DNA of 64,000 bases from Buttiauxella sp. B2 (lineage in GTDB: Bacteria > Pseudomonadota > Gammaproteobacteria > Enterobacterales > Enterobacteriaceae), in assembly GCF_006376615.1 (NCBI RefSeq), contig NZ_VEXQ01000003.1, positions 1 through 64,000 on the forward strand, read 5' to 3'. Below are positions 16,336 to 26,898 of this stretch, piece after piece. The notes below the pieces were generated by a model that ran no database searches, was not told where the DNA came from, and saw only the letters and a list, made by a program, of their open reading frames with translations. Both the position numbers and the translations under genes were made by a program. Position 1 is the first letter of the stretch. Each line of letters opens with the position of its first letter.

Positions 16336-17979
16336 ATGGCTAACCACCCTCGTGCAGGACAACCGGCACAACAGAGCGATTTGATTAACGTAGCCCAACT
16401 GACGGCTCAGTATTACGTGCTGAAGCCAGAAGTGGGGAATAGCGAACACGCGGTTAAGTTTGGGACTTCCGGCCACCGTGGTAGTGCGGCGCGTCATAGT
16501 TTCAACGAACCTCACATTTTGGCGATTGCTCAGGCGATTGCAGAAGATCGTGCGAAAAATGGCATTACCGGGCCGTGCTACATTGGTAAAGATACCCACG
16601 CGTTATCTGAACCTGCGTTTATCTCGGTGTTGGAAGTTCTGGCGGCAAACGGTGTGGATGTCATTGTGCAACAGGCAAACGGCTACACGCCAACACCTGC
16701 TATCTCTCATGCCATTCTGACGCATAACAAAAAAGGCGGCGCACTGGCGGACGGTATCGTTATTACGCCTTCGCACAACCCGCCTGATGACGGCGGTATT
16801 AAATACAATCCACCAAACGGTGGCCCTGCTGATACTAATGTCACCAAAGTCGTCGAAGACCGCGCTAATGCACTGCTGACTGCTGGCCTGAAAGACGTGA
16901 AACGTATTTCTCTTGATAAGGCTTGGGCAAGCGGCCACGTACAGGAACAAGATCTGGTACAGCCATTTATCGAAGGGCTGGTGGACATTGTTGATATGGC
17001 CGCTATCCAGAAAGCGGGCCTGAAACTGGGTGTTGATCCGCTCGGTGGTTCCGGTATCGAATACTGGCAGCGCATCGCGAAGCACTACAATCTGGATCTG
17101 ACGATTGTTAACGATCACGTTGATCAAACCTTCCGCTTTATGCATCTCGATAAAGATGGTGCTATCCGTATGGATTGCTCCTCCGAGTGTGCAATGGCTG
17201 GTCTGCTGGCGCTGCGTGACAAATTTGATCTGGCATTTGCCAATGACCCGGATTACGACCGCCACGGCATCGTCACACCAGCAGGTTTGATGAACCCGAA
17301 CCATTATCTGGCCGTCGCGATTAATTACCTGTTCCAGCATCGTCCGCAGTGGGGCAAAGATGTCGCCGTGGGTAAAACCCTGGTTTCATCTGCAATGATT
17401 GACCGTGTGGTTAACGATTTGGGCCGTAAACTGGTAGAAGTGCCGGTCGGTTTTAAATGGTTTGTCGACGGTCTGTTTGATGGCAGTTTTGGCTTTGGCG
17501 GTGAAGAAAGTGCTGGGGCATCATTCCTGCGCTTTGACGGCACCCCATGGTCCACTGACAAAGACGGCATCATCATGTGTTTGCTGGCAGCTGAGATTAC
17601 CGCCGTAACCGGTAAGAACCCGCAGCAGCATTATGACGAACTGGCTGCCCGTTTCGGTGCGCCAAGCTACAACCGTATACAAGCACCTGCTACCTCCGCG
17701 CAGAAAGCAGCACTTTCTAAACTTTCCCCGGAAATGGTTAGTGCAAGCACACTGGCGGGCGACCCGATTACCGCACGCTTAACAGCGGCTCCAGGTAACG
17801 GTGCATCCATTGGTGGTCTGAAAGTGATGACCGAAAACGGCTGGTTTGCAGCTCGTCCTTCCGGTACGGAAGATGCATACAAAATCTACTGTGAAAGTTT
17901 CTTAGGCGCTGAGCATCGCCAGAAAATTGAGAAAGAAGCGGTTGATATTGTTAGCGAAGTGCTTTCAAGTGCGAAGTAA
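16336..17979 (+). CDS. pgm: Alpha-D-phosphoglucomutase
   Basis: Pgm interconverts glucose-1-phosphate and glucose-6-phosphate, linking glycolysis to UDP-glucose and glycogen. I chose the ATG after AGAAGGAAAGG, giving 547 residues and an N-terminus like E. coli Pgm. The phosphoserine loop TPSHNPP is near residues 144-150, the metal-binding DPDYDRHG near 303-310, the sugar-recognition GGEESAG near 391-397, and the phosphate-binding RPSGTED near the C-terminus. It is cotranscribed with seqA and followed by a terminator. Confidence 0.97.
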   Translation: MANHPRAGQPAQQSDLINVAQLTAQYYVLKPEVGNSEHAVKFGTSGHRGSAARHSFNEPHILAIAQAIAEDRAKNGITGPCYIGKDTHALSEPAFISVLEVLAANGVDVIVQQANGYTPTPAISHAILTHNKKGGALADGIVITPSHNPPDDGGIKYNPPNGGPADTNVTKVVEDRANALLTAGLKDVKRISLDKAWASGHVQEQDLVQPFIEGLVDIVDMAAIQKAGLKLGVDPLGGSGIEYWQRIAKHYNLDLTIVNDHVDQTFRFMHLDKDGAIRMDCSSECAMAGLLALRDKFDLAFANDPDYDRHGIVTPAGLMNPNHYLAVAINYLFQHRPQWGKDVAVGKTLVSSAMIDRVVNDLGRKLVEVPVGFKWFVDGLFDGSFGFGGEESAGASFLRFDGTPWSTDKDGIIMCLLAAEITAVTGKNPQQHYDELAARFGAPSYNRIQAPATSAQKAALSKLSPEMVSASTLAGDPITARLTAAPGNGASIGGLKVMTENGWFAARPSGTEDAYKIYCESFLGAEHRQKIEKEAVDIVSEVLSSAK

Positions 17980-17994
17980 GATATCAAATTAAAA

Positions 17995-18018
17995 AGGCGC
18001 CGCAGGGCGCCTTTTTTT
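17995..18018 (+). terminator. Rho-independent terminator after pgm
   Basis: Stem AGGCGCC-GCAG-GGCGCCT with a preceding A run and a following run of T residues. It may also serve the leftward transporter gene ending at 18030. Confidence 0.92.
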
Positions 18019-18029
18019 GTGTCTAAAGC

Positions 18030-18458
18030 TTAACCGAGTGCGACCATCAACGCGCCGCAAGAAATCAGCACCACGCCAATTCCCGCAATTAGCGACAGCT
18101 TTTCACCAAATAAAATTACAGCAAGAATTACTGCGAACACTACGCTGAGTTTATCGATGGGTGCCACGCGGGAAACATCGCCGCTTTTAATCGCCATAAA
18201 ATAAAACAGCCAGGATAACGCTCCAGCAATGCCGCTTAACAGGATAAAAAGCAACGCTTTTTTATCGGCTAATACAGTACCAATGAGATTGAGTTTCCCC
18301 TGAACCACGACTACGCCTACCAAAAACAACGCCATCACGACTGCGCGAATTGCCGTTGCGGTATTTGCGTCTAAATGTTGTAAACCAATCTTGCCGAAAA
18401 TTGCCACCAACGCAGCGGTAGCCGCGGAAAGTAATGCATAAACCAACCAGGCGCTCAT
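18030..18458 (-). CDS. Half-size EamA/DMT-family membrane transporter
   Basis: This 142-residue protein is almost wholly hydrophobic and has one EamA repeat: about four or five helices, with the charged KIGLQHLDANTATAIR loop after the first and the MAIKSGDVSRVAPIDKLS signature in the middle. I start at MSAWLVYA because GGAGG lies five bases before that ATG; the upstream ATG overlaps the Shine-Dalgarno. Full-size EamA carriers have two repeats, so this one probably works as a homodimer. The substrate cannot be told from sequence. In E. coli the pgm-kdpE interval holds speF-potE and ybf genes instead, so this gene marks a lineage difference. Confidence 0.8.
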   Translation of the reverse strand: MSAWLVYALLSAATAALVAIFGKIGLQHLDANTATAIRAVVMALFLVGVVVVQGKLNLIGTVLADKKALLFILLSGIAGALSWLFYFMAIKSGDVSRVAPIDKLSVVFAVILAVILFGEKLSLIAGIGVVLISCGALMVALG

Positions 18459-18494
18459 TGAAACCTCCATTTGAACCTGTCGGACATTACGCCT

Positions 18495-19172
18495 TTAGAG
18501 CATAAAACGGTAGCCGATTCCGGTCTCAGTCAACAGATGGCATGGACGTGCGGGGTCGTTTTCCAGCTTCTGGCGCAAATGCCCCATATAAATACGCAGA
18601 TAGTGGCTGTGTTCCACCGCATTCGGCCCCCAAACCTGGTTGAGCAACTGGCGCTGGGTTAGCACTTTACCGTGGTTGTTCAGAAGGGTGGCCAGCAAGC
18701 GAAACTCAATGGGCGTCAAATGGATTTCCGCGCCATCACGCGTAATGCGACGTGTGGCAAGATCAACGGTGATGTTGGAAAACTGGTAAACTGGATCGGG
18801 CTGGGCAAGGCTTGCATGGCGACGCAGCACCACACGCAGACGCGCTTGTAATTCACCAATGCCAAAAGGTTTGCTGAGATAGTCATCGGCCCCAGCGTCC
18901 AGCGCATCAATCTTTACTTGTTCATCGCTGCGTGCGGAAAGCACTACAATCGGTGTTTGGCTCCATTGGCGAAAATCGCGGATAAAATCAATGCCATCGC
19001 CATCCGGTAAACCAAGGTCAAGAATCACTAAGTCAGGTTTACGCGTAGCGGCTTCCAGTAAACCACGTTGTAGCGTTTCGGCTTCATGCACACGTAATGA
19101 CTCGGCTTCCAGCGCGGTGCGCAGAAAGCGGCGGATCTCTTTTTCATCTTCAACAATCAGAACTGATATCAC
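18495..19172 (-). CDS. kdpE: Response regulator KdpE
   Basis: KdpE activates kdpFABC when phosphorylated by KdpD under K+ limitation. The 225-residue protein has a receiver domain with phospho-Asp52 (VILDLGLPDGD) and conserved Lys in YLSKPFG, then an OmpR/PhoB winged-helix domain (about 128-225). It starts with GTG in a GTGA overlap with the kdpD stop, so translation of the two is coupled. A likely KdpE binding site lies upstream of kdpF. Confidence 0.96.
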   Translation of the reverse strand: MISVLIVEDEKEIRRFLRTALEAESLRVHEAETLQRGLLEAATRKPDLVILDLGLPDGDGIDFIRDFRQWSQTPIVVLSARSDEQVKIDALDAGADDYLSKPFGIGELQARLRVVLRRHASLAQPDPVYQFSNITVDLATRRITRDGAEIHLTPIEFRLLATLLNNHGKVLTQRQLLNQVWGPNAVEHSHYLRIYMGHLRQKLENDPARPCHLLTETGIGYRFML

Positions 19173-21856
19173 AAAGCCTCGTTCATTTCAGCCAGCTCGG
19201 GTTGCGGGGGAAGAGGTAAAATAACATGAAAACTTGCCCCGCCCTCTGGTCGATTGGCGGCAATAATTTTCCCGTCGTGAACTTCAACAATGGCCTGACA
19301 AATCGCAAGGCCTAAACCAACGCCGGGAATGGCTGACTCTTTGTTACCACGGGAAAATTTATCAAAAATATTTCGTTCCTGGCCTGTGGGGATCCCCGGG
19401 CCGCTGTCCCAAACCTCTAGATCCAGTTTATCAGCCAATGCTTGAGCACGAATGCCAATGTTTGCCTGAAAACCTGCGTACTTCACGGCGTTTTCCAACA
19501 AGTTTATCAACACTCGCTCAAATAGCGGGCCATCAACGTGAATCAGCAACAGCGGGTCGGGCAATTGCAGCATAATATGCCGCCCACCCAAGCTCGGTTC
19601 CAGCATCTTCAATGCGCTACCAACCACTTCTTCCAACGTTAACCACTCTTTGCGCAGATTAAACCCACCAGATTGAATACGTGCCATATCCAGTAAGTTA
19701 TTCACCAGGCGTGTGGTATTGAGAACATGCTGGCGAATGTCATTGGCCTGCGGGGCATGTTTTGAACCTTCAGACGCCAAATCCAGAGTCAAAATTTCTG
19801 CCTGGCCGAACAGCACAGTCAGCGGGGTACGCAAATCGTGTGAAAGTGCGGCGAGCAAAGAGTTGCGCACTTGCTCACGTTCACTGGTAATCCTTGCTTG
19901 TTCTTCACTTGCTGTCAGCTGCAATCGCTCAAGCGCAGTGGCTGCCAGCAATGTGAAGGTTTCCAGCAGGCGTTGTTGCTCCGGAATCATCAACTGGCGC
20001 AAATTACTCGGTTCGACAATCAGCAGCCCGAGCGTTTTTTCCGGCGTTTTGAGCGGCAGAATTTGATAGGGTACGCCGGGCAATGTATCTGTTCCTGCCC
20101 CGGCGGGCTGGCCTTTATCAAAACTCCAGCGGGCGATGGCTTCGTCCCAGTTTTGTGATTCGCCCTGTGCATTAACGCGCGTTAAGATGCCATTTTCATC
20201 TGGTAGTAATAACCGCGCATGAGCATGGAAACTGTTATTGATAAACAGCTCGCTGGTGGCGGCAATATCCTGTGGAGTACGTTCTGCTGCGAGGGCTTTT
20301 GACATTTCATAAAGATGGCGTGTGCGCTGTTCCCGATAACGAGCAATACGCGCCTGATAGCGCACACCCGCGGTAAGATTCCCGATGAGCAGGCCGACTG
20401 TGAGCATTACGGCAAACGTTAATAGATACTGGATATCAGAAACCGCCAGTGTGCCGTGTGGAGCAATAAAGAAGAGATCGAAACTGAGCACGCTGATGAC
20501 GGTCGCCAGAACTGAAGGCCAACGGCCATAGAAGAGCGCCACGATAACCACGCCCAGCAAATAGAGCATCACCAGGTTCGCGGCATCAAACCCTATTAAC
20601 CACTGATTGGCGATAAACGTGGTTACCGCGCAAAGGGCAATGGCTGCACCACAGCCGTGTAATTGAACCCGCCATTTATCGGTAAAGCTGCGGGTGTCCG
20701 GCGCGTAAGGGGATGAAACTGAAGGCTTGCTATCCAGTGCTACAATCACCAAATCAAGGTCGGGCGCGCGGCGCGCGAGTCGGTCAGCAAAGGATTCACG
20801 GCTCCACCAGCGCCGCTTCGTACGCCTGCCAATAATTATCTTTCCGAGATTATGTTCCCGCGCGTAACGCAAAATGGCTTTGTCTTCCGCAGGGTCGGCA
20901 AGCGTGGCGGTTTCTGCGCCCAATTCTTGTGCCAGGCGCAGCGCGCTGAGAATCGCGCGACGTTGATGTTCCGGTAAGCGGTGAAGTTGCGGGGTTTCGA
21001 CATAGACTGCATGCCAGGTGCTACCCAGTTTTGCCGCCAGGCGTGCCGCTGTGCGCACCAGTTTTTCATTGCCAGAACTGTAGCCGATGCACAGCAAAAT
21101 AGCGTCGCGCGTGTGCCAGACTTTTTCCTGACCCTGGTTGTCTCGCCAGGCGCGCATTTGGTCGTCAACGCGGTCAGCAGTGCGGCGTAACGCCAGTTCG
21201 CGCAAGGCAATCAAATTCCCTTTACGGAAAAAGTGTTCGATGGCGCGCTCGGCCTGGCCGGAGATATACACTTTTCCTTCGTGCAAGCGTTGGCGCAAAT
21301 CGTCAGGTGGCAAATCGACTAGTACTATTTCGTCGGCGGCATCAAAGATAGGGTCGGGAACTGTTTCGCGTACCTGAATACCGGTAACGCCGCCGACGAT
21401 GTCATTCAGGCTCTCGAGATGCTGCACGTTGACGGTAGTAAAAACATCAATCCCTGCGTCGAGCAATTCGTCAACATCTTGCCAGCGCTTAGGGTGGCGA
21501 GAACCGGGCGCGTTACTGTGCGCCAGTTCGTCCATCAGGATAAGTGCGGGGTTGCGCGCAAGGGCTGCATCCAGATCGAACTCCTGTACCCAGCGGCCAC
21601 GATGATGCATACGTTTTGCTGGCTGGATTGCCAGACCGTTCAGCAGTGCGGCAGTCTCTTTACGACCATGAGTTTCCACCACGCCCACCAGGATATCCAG
21701 CCCCTGCGCCCGCAGGCGTTGAGCTTCCTGAAGCATGGCGTAGGTTTTCCCCACGCCCGCACAGGCACCGAAAAAGATTTTCAGCTTTCCACGTGTCGGG
21801 CGATTGACCTGCTCCAGCAATTTATCTGGATTAGGGCGCAGCGGTTCCTCGGTCAT
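19169..21856 (-). CDS. kdpD: K+-responsive sensor histidine kinase KdpD
   Basis: KdpD senses low K+ and turgor-related signals. I start at MTEEPLRPN, with AAAGGA upstream, giving 895 residues against 894 in E. coli. In order: the KdpD N-terminal domain with Walker A GACAGVGKT near residue 30 and Walker B-like LILMDELAH, a UspA-like domain, four close transmembrane helices around 400-500, a GAF-like domain, the H-box LSHDLRTPLTV (phospho-His near 674), and the HATPase_c domain with VGLGLAIC. It follows kdpC by 10 bp. Confidence 0.97.
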   Translation of the reverse strand: MTEEPLRPNPDKLLEQVNRPTRGKLKIFFGACAGVGKTYAMLQEAQRLRAQGLDILVGVVETHGRKETAALLNGLAIQPAKRMHHRGRWVQEFDLDAALARNPALILMDELAHSNAPGSRHPKRWQDVDELLDAGIDVFTTVNVQHLESLNDIVGGVTGIQVRETVPDPIFDAADEIVLVDLPPDDLRQRLHEGKVYISGQAERAIEHFFRKGNLIALRELALRRTADRVDDQMRAWRDNQGQEKVWHTRDAILLCIGYSSGNEKLVRTAARLAAKLGSTWHAVYVETPQLHRLPEHQRRAILSALRLAQELGAETATLADPAEDKAILRYAREHNLGKIIIGRRTKRRWWSRESFADRLARRAPDLDLVIVALDSKPSVSSPYAPDTRSFTDKWRVQLHGCGAAIALCAVTTFIANQWLIGFDAANLVMLYLLGVVIVALFYGRWPSVLATVISVLSFDLFFIAPHGTLAVSDIQYLLTFAVMLTVGLLIGNLTAGVRYQARIARYREQRTRHLYEMSKALAAERTPQDIAATSELFINNSFHAHARLLLPDENGILTRVNAQGESQNWDEAIARWSFDKGQPAGAGTDTLPGVPYQILPLKTPEKTLGLLIVEPSNLRQLMIPEQQRLLETFTLLAATALERLQLTASEEQARITSEREQVRNSLLAALSHDLRTPLTVLFGQAEILTLDLASEGSKHAPQANDIRQHVLNTTRLVNNLLDMARIQSGGFNLRKEWLTLEEVVGSALKMLEPSLGGRHIMLQLPDPLLLIHVDGPLFERVLINLLENAVKYAGFQANIGIRAQALADKLDLEVWDSGPGIPTGQERNIFDKFSRGNKESAIPGVGLGLAICQAIVEVHDGKIIAANRPEGGASFHVILPLPPQPELAEMNEAL

Positions 21857-21866
21857 AACGATTCCT

Positions 21867-22442
21867 TTATGGTGCCTGAAGAGCGTCCAACGCCCGATTG
21901 ACCAGCAATACATTGACTACCGGTTTACCAATAAAATTCACCAGCGGCTGCGTGGTGCTTTTGGCTATCAGCCGTTGGATTTGTTCAACGGGCAAATTTC
22001 GTGCTGCCGCGATACGCGGGATTTGCCAGGCTGCCGCTTGTGGGGAAATCTGCCCGTCAAGGCCGCTGGCAGATGCTGTGACCAGCTCAACGGGAACCGC
22101 AGGATTGGCATGCGGGTTGGCCTGTCTTAATGCAACCACACGCTCTGTTATCACTTTATCTAACTCAGGATTGCTTCCGGCCAGATTACTGCCGCCTGAG
22201 GCCATTGGATTATATGGGGTTTCTGCCGTAGCAGAAGGGCGACCTTGTAAATACTTCGCCTGGGTAAAGTTTTGCCCAATCAGGCTTGAGCCACGTACCA
22301 CATCGGTATCAATAATCAACGAACCATTGGCCTGGCTCGGGAACCACCATTGACCTAACAATGTTGTCAACAGCGGATAAAGCCCCCCGGTAATCAGGGT
22401 GAGTAAAATCAGTAACAGTATAGCGGGACGTAAGATAGTCAT
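21867..22442 (-). CDS. kdpC: K+-transporting ATPase KdpC subunit
   Basis: KdpC is the single-span subunit of the KdpFABC P-type K+ pump. The 191-residue protein has one N-terminal membrane helix (about 5-27) and a periplasmic domain with the conserved [27 protein letters not shown] and DGQISPQAA segments. It follows kdpB by 12 bp and precedes kdpD by 10 bp. Confidence 0.96.
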   Translation of the reverse strand: MTILRPAILLLILLTLITGGLYPLLTTLLGQWWFPSQANGSLIIDTDVVRGSSLIGQNFTQAKYLQGRPSATAETPYNPMASGGSNLAGSNPELDKVITERVVALRQANPHANPAVPVELVTASASGLDGQISPQAAAWQIPRIAAARNLPVEQIQRLIAKSTTQPLVNFIGKPVVNVLLVNRALDALQAP

Positions 22443-22454
22443 TTGTTTTTCCTC

Positions 22455-24503
22455 TTAAACCAGTCCGCAGACGGTCAGGAACAGATCGATAGCTTTAATA
22501 CCAATGAACGGCACAATTAATCCGCCCAGACCGTAAATCCACAGGTTGCGACGTAACATGGCTGCGGCACTTAACGGCTTGTAACTCACGCCGCGTAACG
22601 CAAGTGGGATCAGGAAGATAATGATCAGTGCGTTAAAAATGACTGCACTTAAAATGGCCGAAGCAGGGGAGTGCAGGTGCATCACGTTCAGCGCATTGAG
22701 CTGCGGGTAAGTGGCAGCAAACGCGGCGGGGATAATTGCGAAATACTTCGCCACGTCGTTGGCAATACTGAAAGTGGTCAGCGAGCCACGAGTCATCAGC
22801 ATCTGTTTGCCGATATGCACAACTTCAATCAGCTTGGTGGGGTTGGAATCAAGGTCCACCATGTTGCCCGCTTCTTTCGCCGCCTGTGTACCGGAGTTCA
22901 TGGCAACAGCCACATCCGCCTGCGCCAGAGCTGGAGCATCGTTGGTGCCGTCGCCTGTCATAGCAACTAAACGACCTTCAGCCTGATACTGACGAATCAA
23001 TGCCAGTTTGGCTTCAGGAGTCGCTTCTGACAGGAAATCATCCACCCCCGCCTCAGCGGCGATTGCCGCAGCTGTCAGACGGTTGTCACCCGTGATCATG
23101 ATGGTTTTAATGCCCATTTGGCGCAGTTGAGCAAAGCGTTCTTTAATACCGCCCTTAACGATGTCTTTTAGGGCGATAACGCCCAGCACATTTGCACCTT
23201 CAGCAACCACCAGCGGCGTTCCACCCGTGCGAGCAACACCTTCTACCAGCATATCGATCTGTGGTGGGAAGTGGCCGCCGTTGGCTTCAACGTGGCGGCG
23301 AATGGCATCAACAGAGCCTTTGCGAATCATGCGGTCCTGAATGTTGATACCGCTCATGCGGGTTTGAGCTGTAAAAGGCACAAAGGTAGCGTGCAGGTTT
23401 TGCACATCGCGCTCGCGCAGGTTAAAGCGCTGTTTTGCCAGCACCACAATGCTGCGACCTTCCGGTGTTTCATCGGCAAGTGATGAAAGCTGTGCCGCAT
23501 CGGCCAGGGTTTTTTCTTCAATCCCTGGAGCGGGTAAAAATTCAGATGCCTGACGATTACCCAACGTAATGGTGCCGGTTTTATCTAAAAGCAAAACATC
23601 GATATCACCCGCGGCTTCCACGGCTCGCCCGCTGGTGGCAATAACGTTTGCGCCCAGCATCCGGCTCATTCCGGCAACACCAATAGCAGAAAGAAGCCCG
23701 CCGATGGTGGTCGGAATCAAGCAGACCAGCAGTGCAATCAACACCGTGACACTGACCGCAACGCCACCATATTGCGAGAAAGGCCAAAGTGTGGCGGTTG
23801 CCAGTAAGAAGACAATCGTCAATGCCACCAGCAAAATAGTCAGCGCGATTTCGTTCGGTGTTTTGCGACGTTGTGCACTTTCTACCATCGCAATCATGCG
23901 GTCGAGGAAAGTCTCGCCTGGGTTTACGCTGCACTGAATAACCAGCCAGTCGGAGAGGATGCGCGTCCCGCCAGTCACCGAGGCAAAGTCCCCGCCAGAT
24001 TCACGAATAACCGGTGCAGATTCACCCGTAATCGCACTCTCATCTACCGAAGCGCCGCCTTCCAGTACTTCACCATCGCACGGGATAATATCGCCAGCTT
24101 CAACCAGCACAATGTCGCCTTTACGCAAATCAGCAGCGGGTATGTGGTCCATTGGCGCATCATGTTGTGGGGCACGCAGTTTGCGAGCCCAACTGGTTTT
24201 CTTCACACCTTTCAGACTATTGGCTTGTGCTTTGCTGCGGCCTTCTGCCAGCGCTTCGGCAAAGTTTGCAAACAGCACGGTAAACCACAGCCAGACACTG
24301 ATAGCAGTAGTAAACGGTGCGTCACCCTGAAGTTTTCCACTGAACATGGCAATGGCCAGAACAGTGGTCATTACGCTGCCAACCCATACGATAAACATCA
24401 CCGGGTTACGCCACTGCACCTGCGGCGTTAGCTTTTTGAATGAATCTATTAGCGCCTGACGAATCAGCGATGGTTCAAATAGCGCCTGTTGCTTGCGACT
24501 CAT
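22455..24503 (-). CDS. kdpB: K+-transporting ATPase KdpB, catalytic P-type ATPase subunit
   Basis: KdpB hydrolyses ATP to drive K+ import through KdpA. The 682-residue protein has the P-type order: early helices, an actuator domain with TGES near residue 160, the phosphorylation motif DKTGT near residue 307, the nucleotide-binding domain, and the hinge motif [18 protein letters not shown]-like segment (here with VAVAMNSGT following) near 515-535. The length matches E. coli KdpB. It follows kdpA by 13 bp. Confidence 0.97.
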   Translation of the reverse strand: MSRKQQALFEPSLIRQALIDSFKKLTPQVQWRNPVMFIVWVGSVMTTVLAIAMFSGKLQGDAPFTTAISVWLWFTVLFANFAEALAEGRSKAQANSLKGVKKTSWARKLRAPQHDAPMDHIPAADLRKGDIVLVEAGDIIPCDGEVLEGGASVDESAITGESAPVIRESGGDFASVTGGTRILSDWLVIQCSVNPGETFLDRMIAMVESAQRRKTPNEIALTILLVALTIVFLLATATLWPFSQYGGVAVSVTVLIALLVCLIPTTIGGLLSAIGVAGMSRMLGANVIATSGRAVEAAGDIDVLLLDKTGTITLGNRQASEFLPAPGIEEKTLADAAQLSSLADETPEGRSIVVLAKQRFNLRERDVQNLHATFVPFTAQTRMSGINIQDRMIRKGSVDAIRRHVEANGGHFPPQIDMLVEGVARTGGTPLVVAEGANVLGVIALKDIVKGGIKERFAQLRQMGIKTIMITGDNRLTAAAIAAEAGVDDFLSEATPEAKLALIRQYQAEGRLVAMTGDGTNDAPALAQADVAVAMNSGTQAAKEAGNMVDLDSNPTKLIEVVHIGKQMLMTRGSLTTFSIANDVAKYFAIIPAAFAATYPQLNALNVMHLHSPASAILSAVIFNALIIIFLIPLALRGVSYKPLSAAAMLRRNLWIYGLGGLIVPFIGIKAIDLFLTVCGLV

Positions 24504-24516
24504 GGAAGCCTCTTAA

Positions 24517-26205
24517 TCACAAATTCACTAAGGAAAGATGTTCCGCAACCGGGCCTAATGCGAGGGCGGGAATAAAGGTCAGTGCACCGACTAACAACAC
24601 GGTGCCAATCAGCAAGCCGATAAACAGCGGGCCGTGAGTGGGAAGTGTGCCGACGCCTGCGGCTTGCGATTTTTTCGTCACAAGCGAACCGGCAATGGCC
24701 ATTACTGGCACGATTACGGCAAAGCGACCGAACCACATACAAACCGCCAGAAGCACGTTCCAGAAAGGAGAGTTGGCACTTAACCCGGCAAATGCGCTGC
24801 CGTTGTTGTTTGCGGCCGAAGAAACCGCGTAGAGCACTTCGCTAAAACCATGAATTCCGGGGTTGAAAATCCCTGCGCGGCCTGCGTCGGTCATCATAGC
24901 CAGCGCCGTGCCGAGAAGAACCAGTGTCGGCGTCACCAGTATCGCCATCGCAGTCATTTTCATTTCCGCCACGTCGATTTTTTTACCCAGATACTCTGGC
25001 GTGCGGCCAATCATCAATCCGGCGATAAATACCGTCAGCAGAACGAACAGCAACATGCCGTACAGGCCAGAGCCGACGCCGCCGAACACTACCTCACCAA
25101 TCTGCATCAACCACATTGGGATCATGCCGCCTAACGCCGTAAAGGAGTCATGCATCGCGTTGACCGCCCCGCAGGAAGCGGCGGTGGTGACCACTGAAAA
25201 CAGGCTAGTGGCCAGGATCCCGAAGCGGCTCTCTTTACCTTCCATATTGATATTGCTGTCAGCACCGAGCAGGCTGAAATGCGTGTTTCCTCGCGTTTCA
25301 GCCCACATCACTACCACCACGCAGATAACAAAAATCACAGTCATTGCCCATAAAATGGCGCGGCCCTGGCGTCTGTCTCGTACCGCTTCACCAAACGCAA
25401 AGCACAGAGCGGTGGGTATCAAAAAGATCGCCAGCATCTGTACAAAGTTGGTTAGAGCCGTTGGATTCTCGAAAGGATGCGAGGAGTTAGCATTAAAGAA
25501 GCCGCCGCCGTTGGTGCCCAACATTTTGATAGCTTCTTGCGAAGCAACAGGACCCATCGGTAGGACGTTCTGCACACCTTCAAGTGATGTGAAAGGCTGG
25601 TAAGCCGAGATATTCTGCAACGTTCCCTGGCTGATAAAAAACAGCGCAATCAGTAGTGCAATCGGCAGCAAGATATAGAGCGTGATACGAGTCAAATCGA
25701 CCCACGCGTTACCGAGTGTGGTGGTACTTTGGCGAGAGAATGCGCGGATCAGCGCAAAAACTACTGCAATGCCTGTTGCGGCTGACAAGAAGTTTTGTAC
25801 TGTCAGGCCGACCATCTGGCTGAAATAGCTGAGCGTGGTTTCGCCGCTATAAGACTGCCAGTTAGTATTGGAGACAAAGCTCACTGCTGTGTTCAGCGCC
25901 AGGTGCCAGGAAAGGCCAGGTAATTGTTGTGGGTTGAGCGGCAGCTGTCCTTGTGTTAATAAGATGATGAACAGCGCCAGCAACCCCAAAACGTTAAAGG
26001 CCAGGATTGCAGCCAGATAACGCTTCCAGCTCATTTCGGTTGTAGCGCCGCTCCCCAGTACTTTCCACAACAGCGAATCGATTCCCCGCACGATGGGTAG
26101 CGACTCGCCTTCTATTAAACGCGTTAGTACGTTGCCCAGCGGTTTTGCCAGTACGAAAAGTACCAGCAGGAAACTGGCAATCAGCAAAAATCCAGAAGCG
26201 GCCAT
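24517..26205 (-). CDS. kdpA: K+-transporting ATPase KdpA, channel-like subunit
   Basis: KdpA binds and conducts K+ and belongs to the superfamily of K+ transporters. The 562-residue protein has about ten membrane helices and the filter regions [29 protein letters not shown] and [11 protein letters not shown]. It is five residues longer than E. coli KdpA. Its ATG shares one base with the kdpF stop (TGATG), so the two are translationally coupled. Confidence 0.97.
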   Translation of the reverse strand: MAASGFLLIASFLLVLFVLAKPLGNVLTRLIEGESLPIVRGIDSLLWKVLGSGATTEMSWKRYLAAILAFNVLGLLALFIILLTQGQLPLNPQQLPGLSWHLALNTAVSFVSNTNWQSYSGETTLSYFSQMVGLTVQNFLSAATGIAVVFALIRAFSRQSTTTLGNAWVDLTRITLYILLPIALLIALFFISQGTLQNISAYQPFTSLEGVQNVLPMGPVASQEAIKMLGTNGGGFFNANSSHPFENPTALTNFVQMLAIFLIPTALCFAFGEAVRDRRQGRAILWAMTVIFVICVVVVMWAETRGNTHFSLLGADSNINMEGKESRFGILATSLFSVVTTAASCGAVNAMHDSFTALGGMIPMWLMQIGEVVFGGVGSGLYGMLLFVLLTVFIAGLMIGRTPEYLGKKIDVAEMKMTAMAILVTPTLVLLGTALAMMTDAGRAGIFNPGIHGFSEVLYAVSSAANNNGSAFAGLSANSPFWNVLLAVCMWFGRFAVIVPVMAIAGSLVTKKSQAAGVGTLPTHGPLFIGLLIGTVLLVGALTFIPALALGPVAEHLSLVNL

Positions 26206-26294
26206 CAGAATGCCTCCGCATTAATCAGGGCATAAATCAAATAACCCAACAGCACAAAAACCAGCACCACGCCAGCAATCAGTCCTGCACTCAC
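26205..26294 (-). CDS. kdpF: KdpF, small stabilising subunit of the Kdp ATPase
   Basis: A 29-codon frame starting with GTG after a strong GGAGGTGG and ending TGA one base into kdpA. The product is a single hydrophobic helix, [19 protein letters not shown] followed by [10 protein letters not shown], differing from E. coli KdpF at only a few positions. KdpF stabilises the KdpABC complex. Confidence 0.95.
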   Translation of the reverse strand: MSAGLIAGVVLVFVLLGYLIYALINAEAF

Positions 26295-26370
26295 AATCCA
26301 CCTCCAGGGGTGTTAAGGATATGGACAGAGAGTAAGAAATCAGGTGCAAAGATGTCGTAAAAGTCCGGGG

Positions 26371-26395
26371 GCAGGGTGTAAAAAAAGTATAAAAA
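26371..26395 (-). promoter_or_regulatory. KdpE-binding site upstream of kdpF
   Basis: The minus strand reads TTTTATACTTTTTTTACACC then CTGC, matching the E. coli KdpE-protected site (TTTATACTTTTTTTACACCC) as I recall it. It lies 76 to 101 bp before the kdpF start. The 308-bp kdpF-ybfA spacer otherwise holds A/T-rich sequence and the ybfA promoter region, which I cannot place precisely. Confidence 0.8.
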
Positions 26396-26602
26396 TGGCA
26401 AAAGCCATTAATTAACTAATGGTTAGTATTTATTTAACTATTTTGTAACTTAATTACACGGTGGATTGTAAATTAGTGGCAAAAAGTGTCTTTGAGTGGT
26501 CGGAGGAGTAGTAAACTTTCAGGCGATACGATACTATTTTAGCCAGATAACAAGTTCTAATTTCCCGGTGTTTGCTACCGGTCACAAAAAAGGGAGAAGC
26601 CT

Positions 26603-26809
26603 ATGACTTTATATAAAGATTACCCTGCGCATCAGGTCTTCCTGCGTCGCACATTTGTTGTATTGGCAGGTGTTTTGGCCCTGCCCGTGATGCTGTTTTG
26701 GAAAGATCGCTCCCGTTTTTACAGCTACCTGCACCGCGTATGGTCTAAAACCAGTGAAAAACCTGTTTGGATGGCGCAAGCCGAAGCCGCATCCGGTGAT
26801 TTTTACTGA
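26603..26809 (+). CDS. ybfA: Small conserved protein YbfA (DUF2517)
   Basis: This 68-residue protein closely matches E. coli YbfA. It has one hydrophobic helix (about residues 13-33) followed by a basic, aromatic C-terminal part ([18 protein letters not shown]). Its function is unknown. In E. coli it diverges from kdp, as it does here, so it closes the kdp-side block of synteny. Shine-Dalgarno GGGAGAAG precedes the ATG and a terminator follows. Confidence 0.92.
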   Translation: MTLYKDYPAHQVFLRRTFVVLAGVLALPVMLFWKDRSRFYSYLHRVWSKTSEKPVWMAQAEAASGDFY

Positions 26810-26827
26810 GTTTGCTGACAGATAATG

Positions 26828-26856
26828 AAAACCGCCACTTGCTGGCGGTTTTTTTA
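26828..26856 (+). terminator. Rho-independent terminator after ybfA
   Basis: Stem AACCGCCA-CTTGC-TGGCGGTT followed by TTTTT. It is the last element of the kdp-ybfA block before gene order jumps to elaA. Confidence 0.92.
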
Positions 26857-26898
26857 TGCGTGAAGATAACCACATGAGTAACGTTAAAGGGGCAGAAC

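Noticed and set aside
24863-25603. A 246-codon open frame antisense to kdpA
   Set aside because: Mirror of a membrane-protein gene, with no start signals.
26810-26898. An IS, tRNA or attachment site at the synteny junction
   Set aside because: The 40-odd bases hold only the end of the ybfA terminator and the elaA leader; no repeat or att-like sequence is visible.
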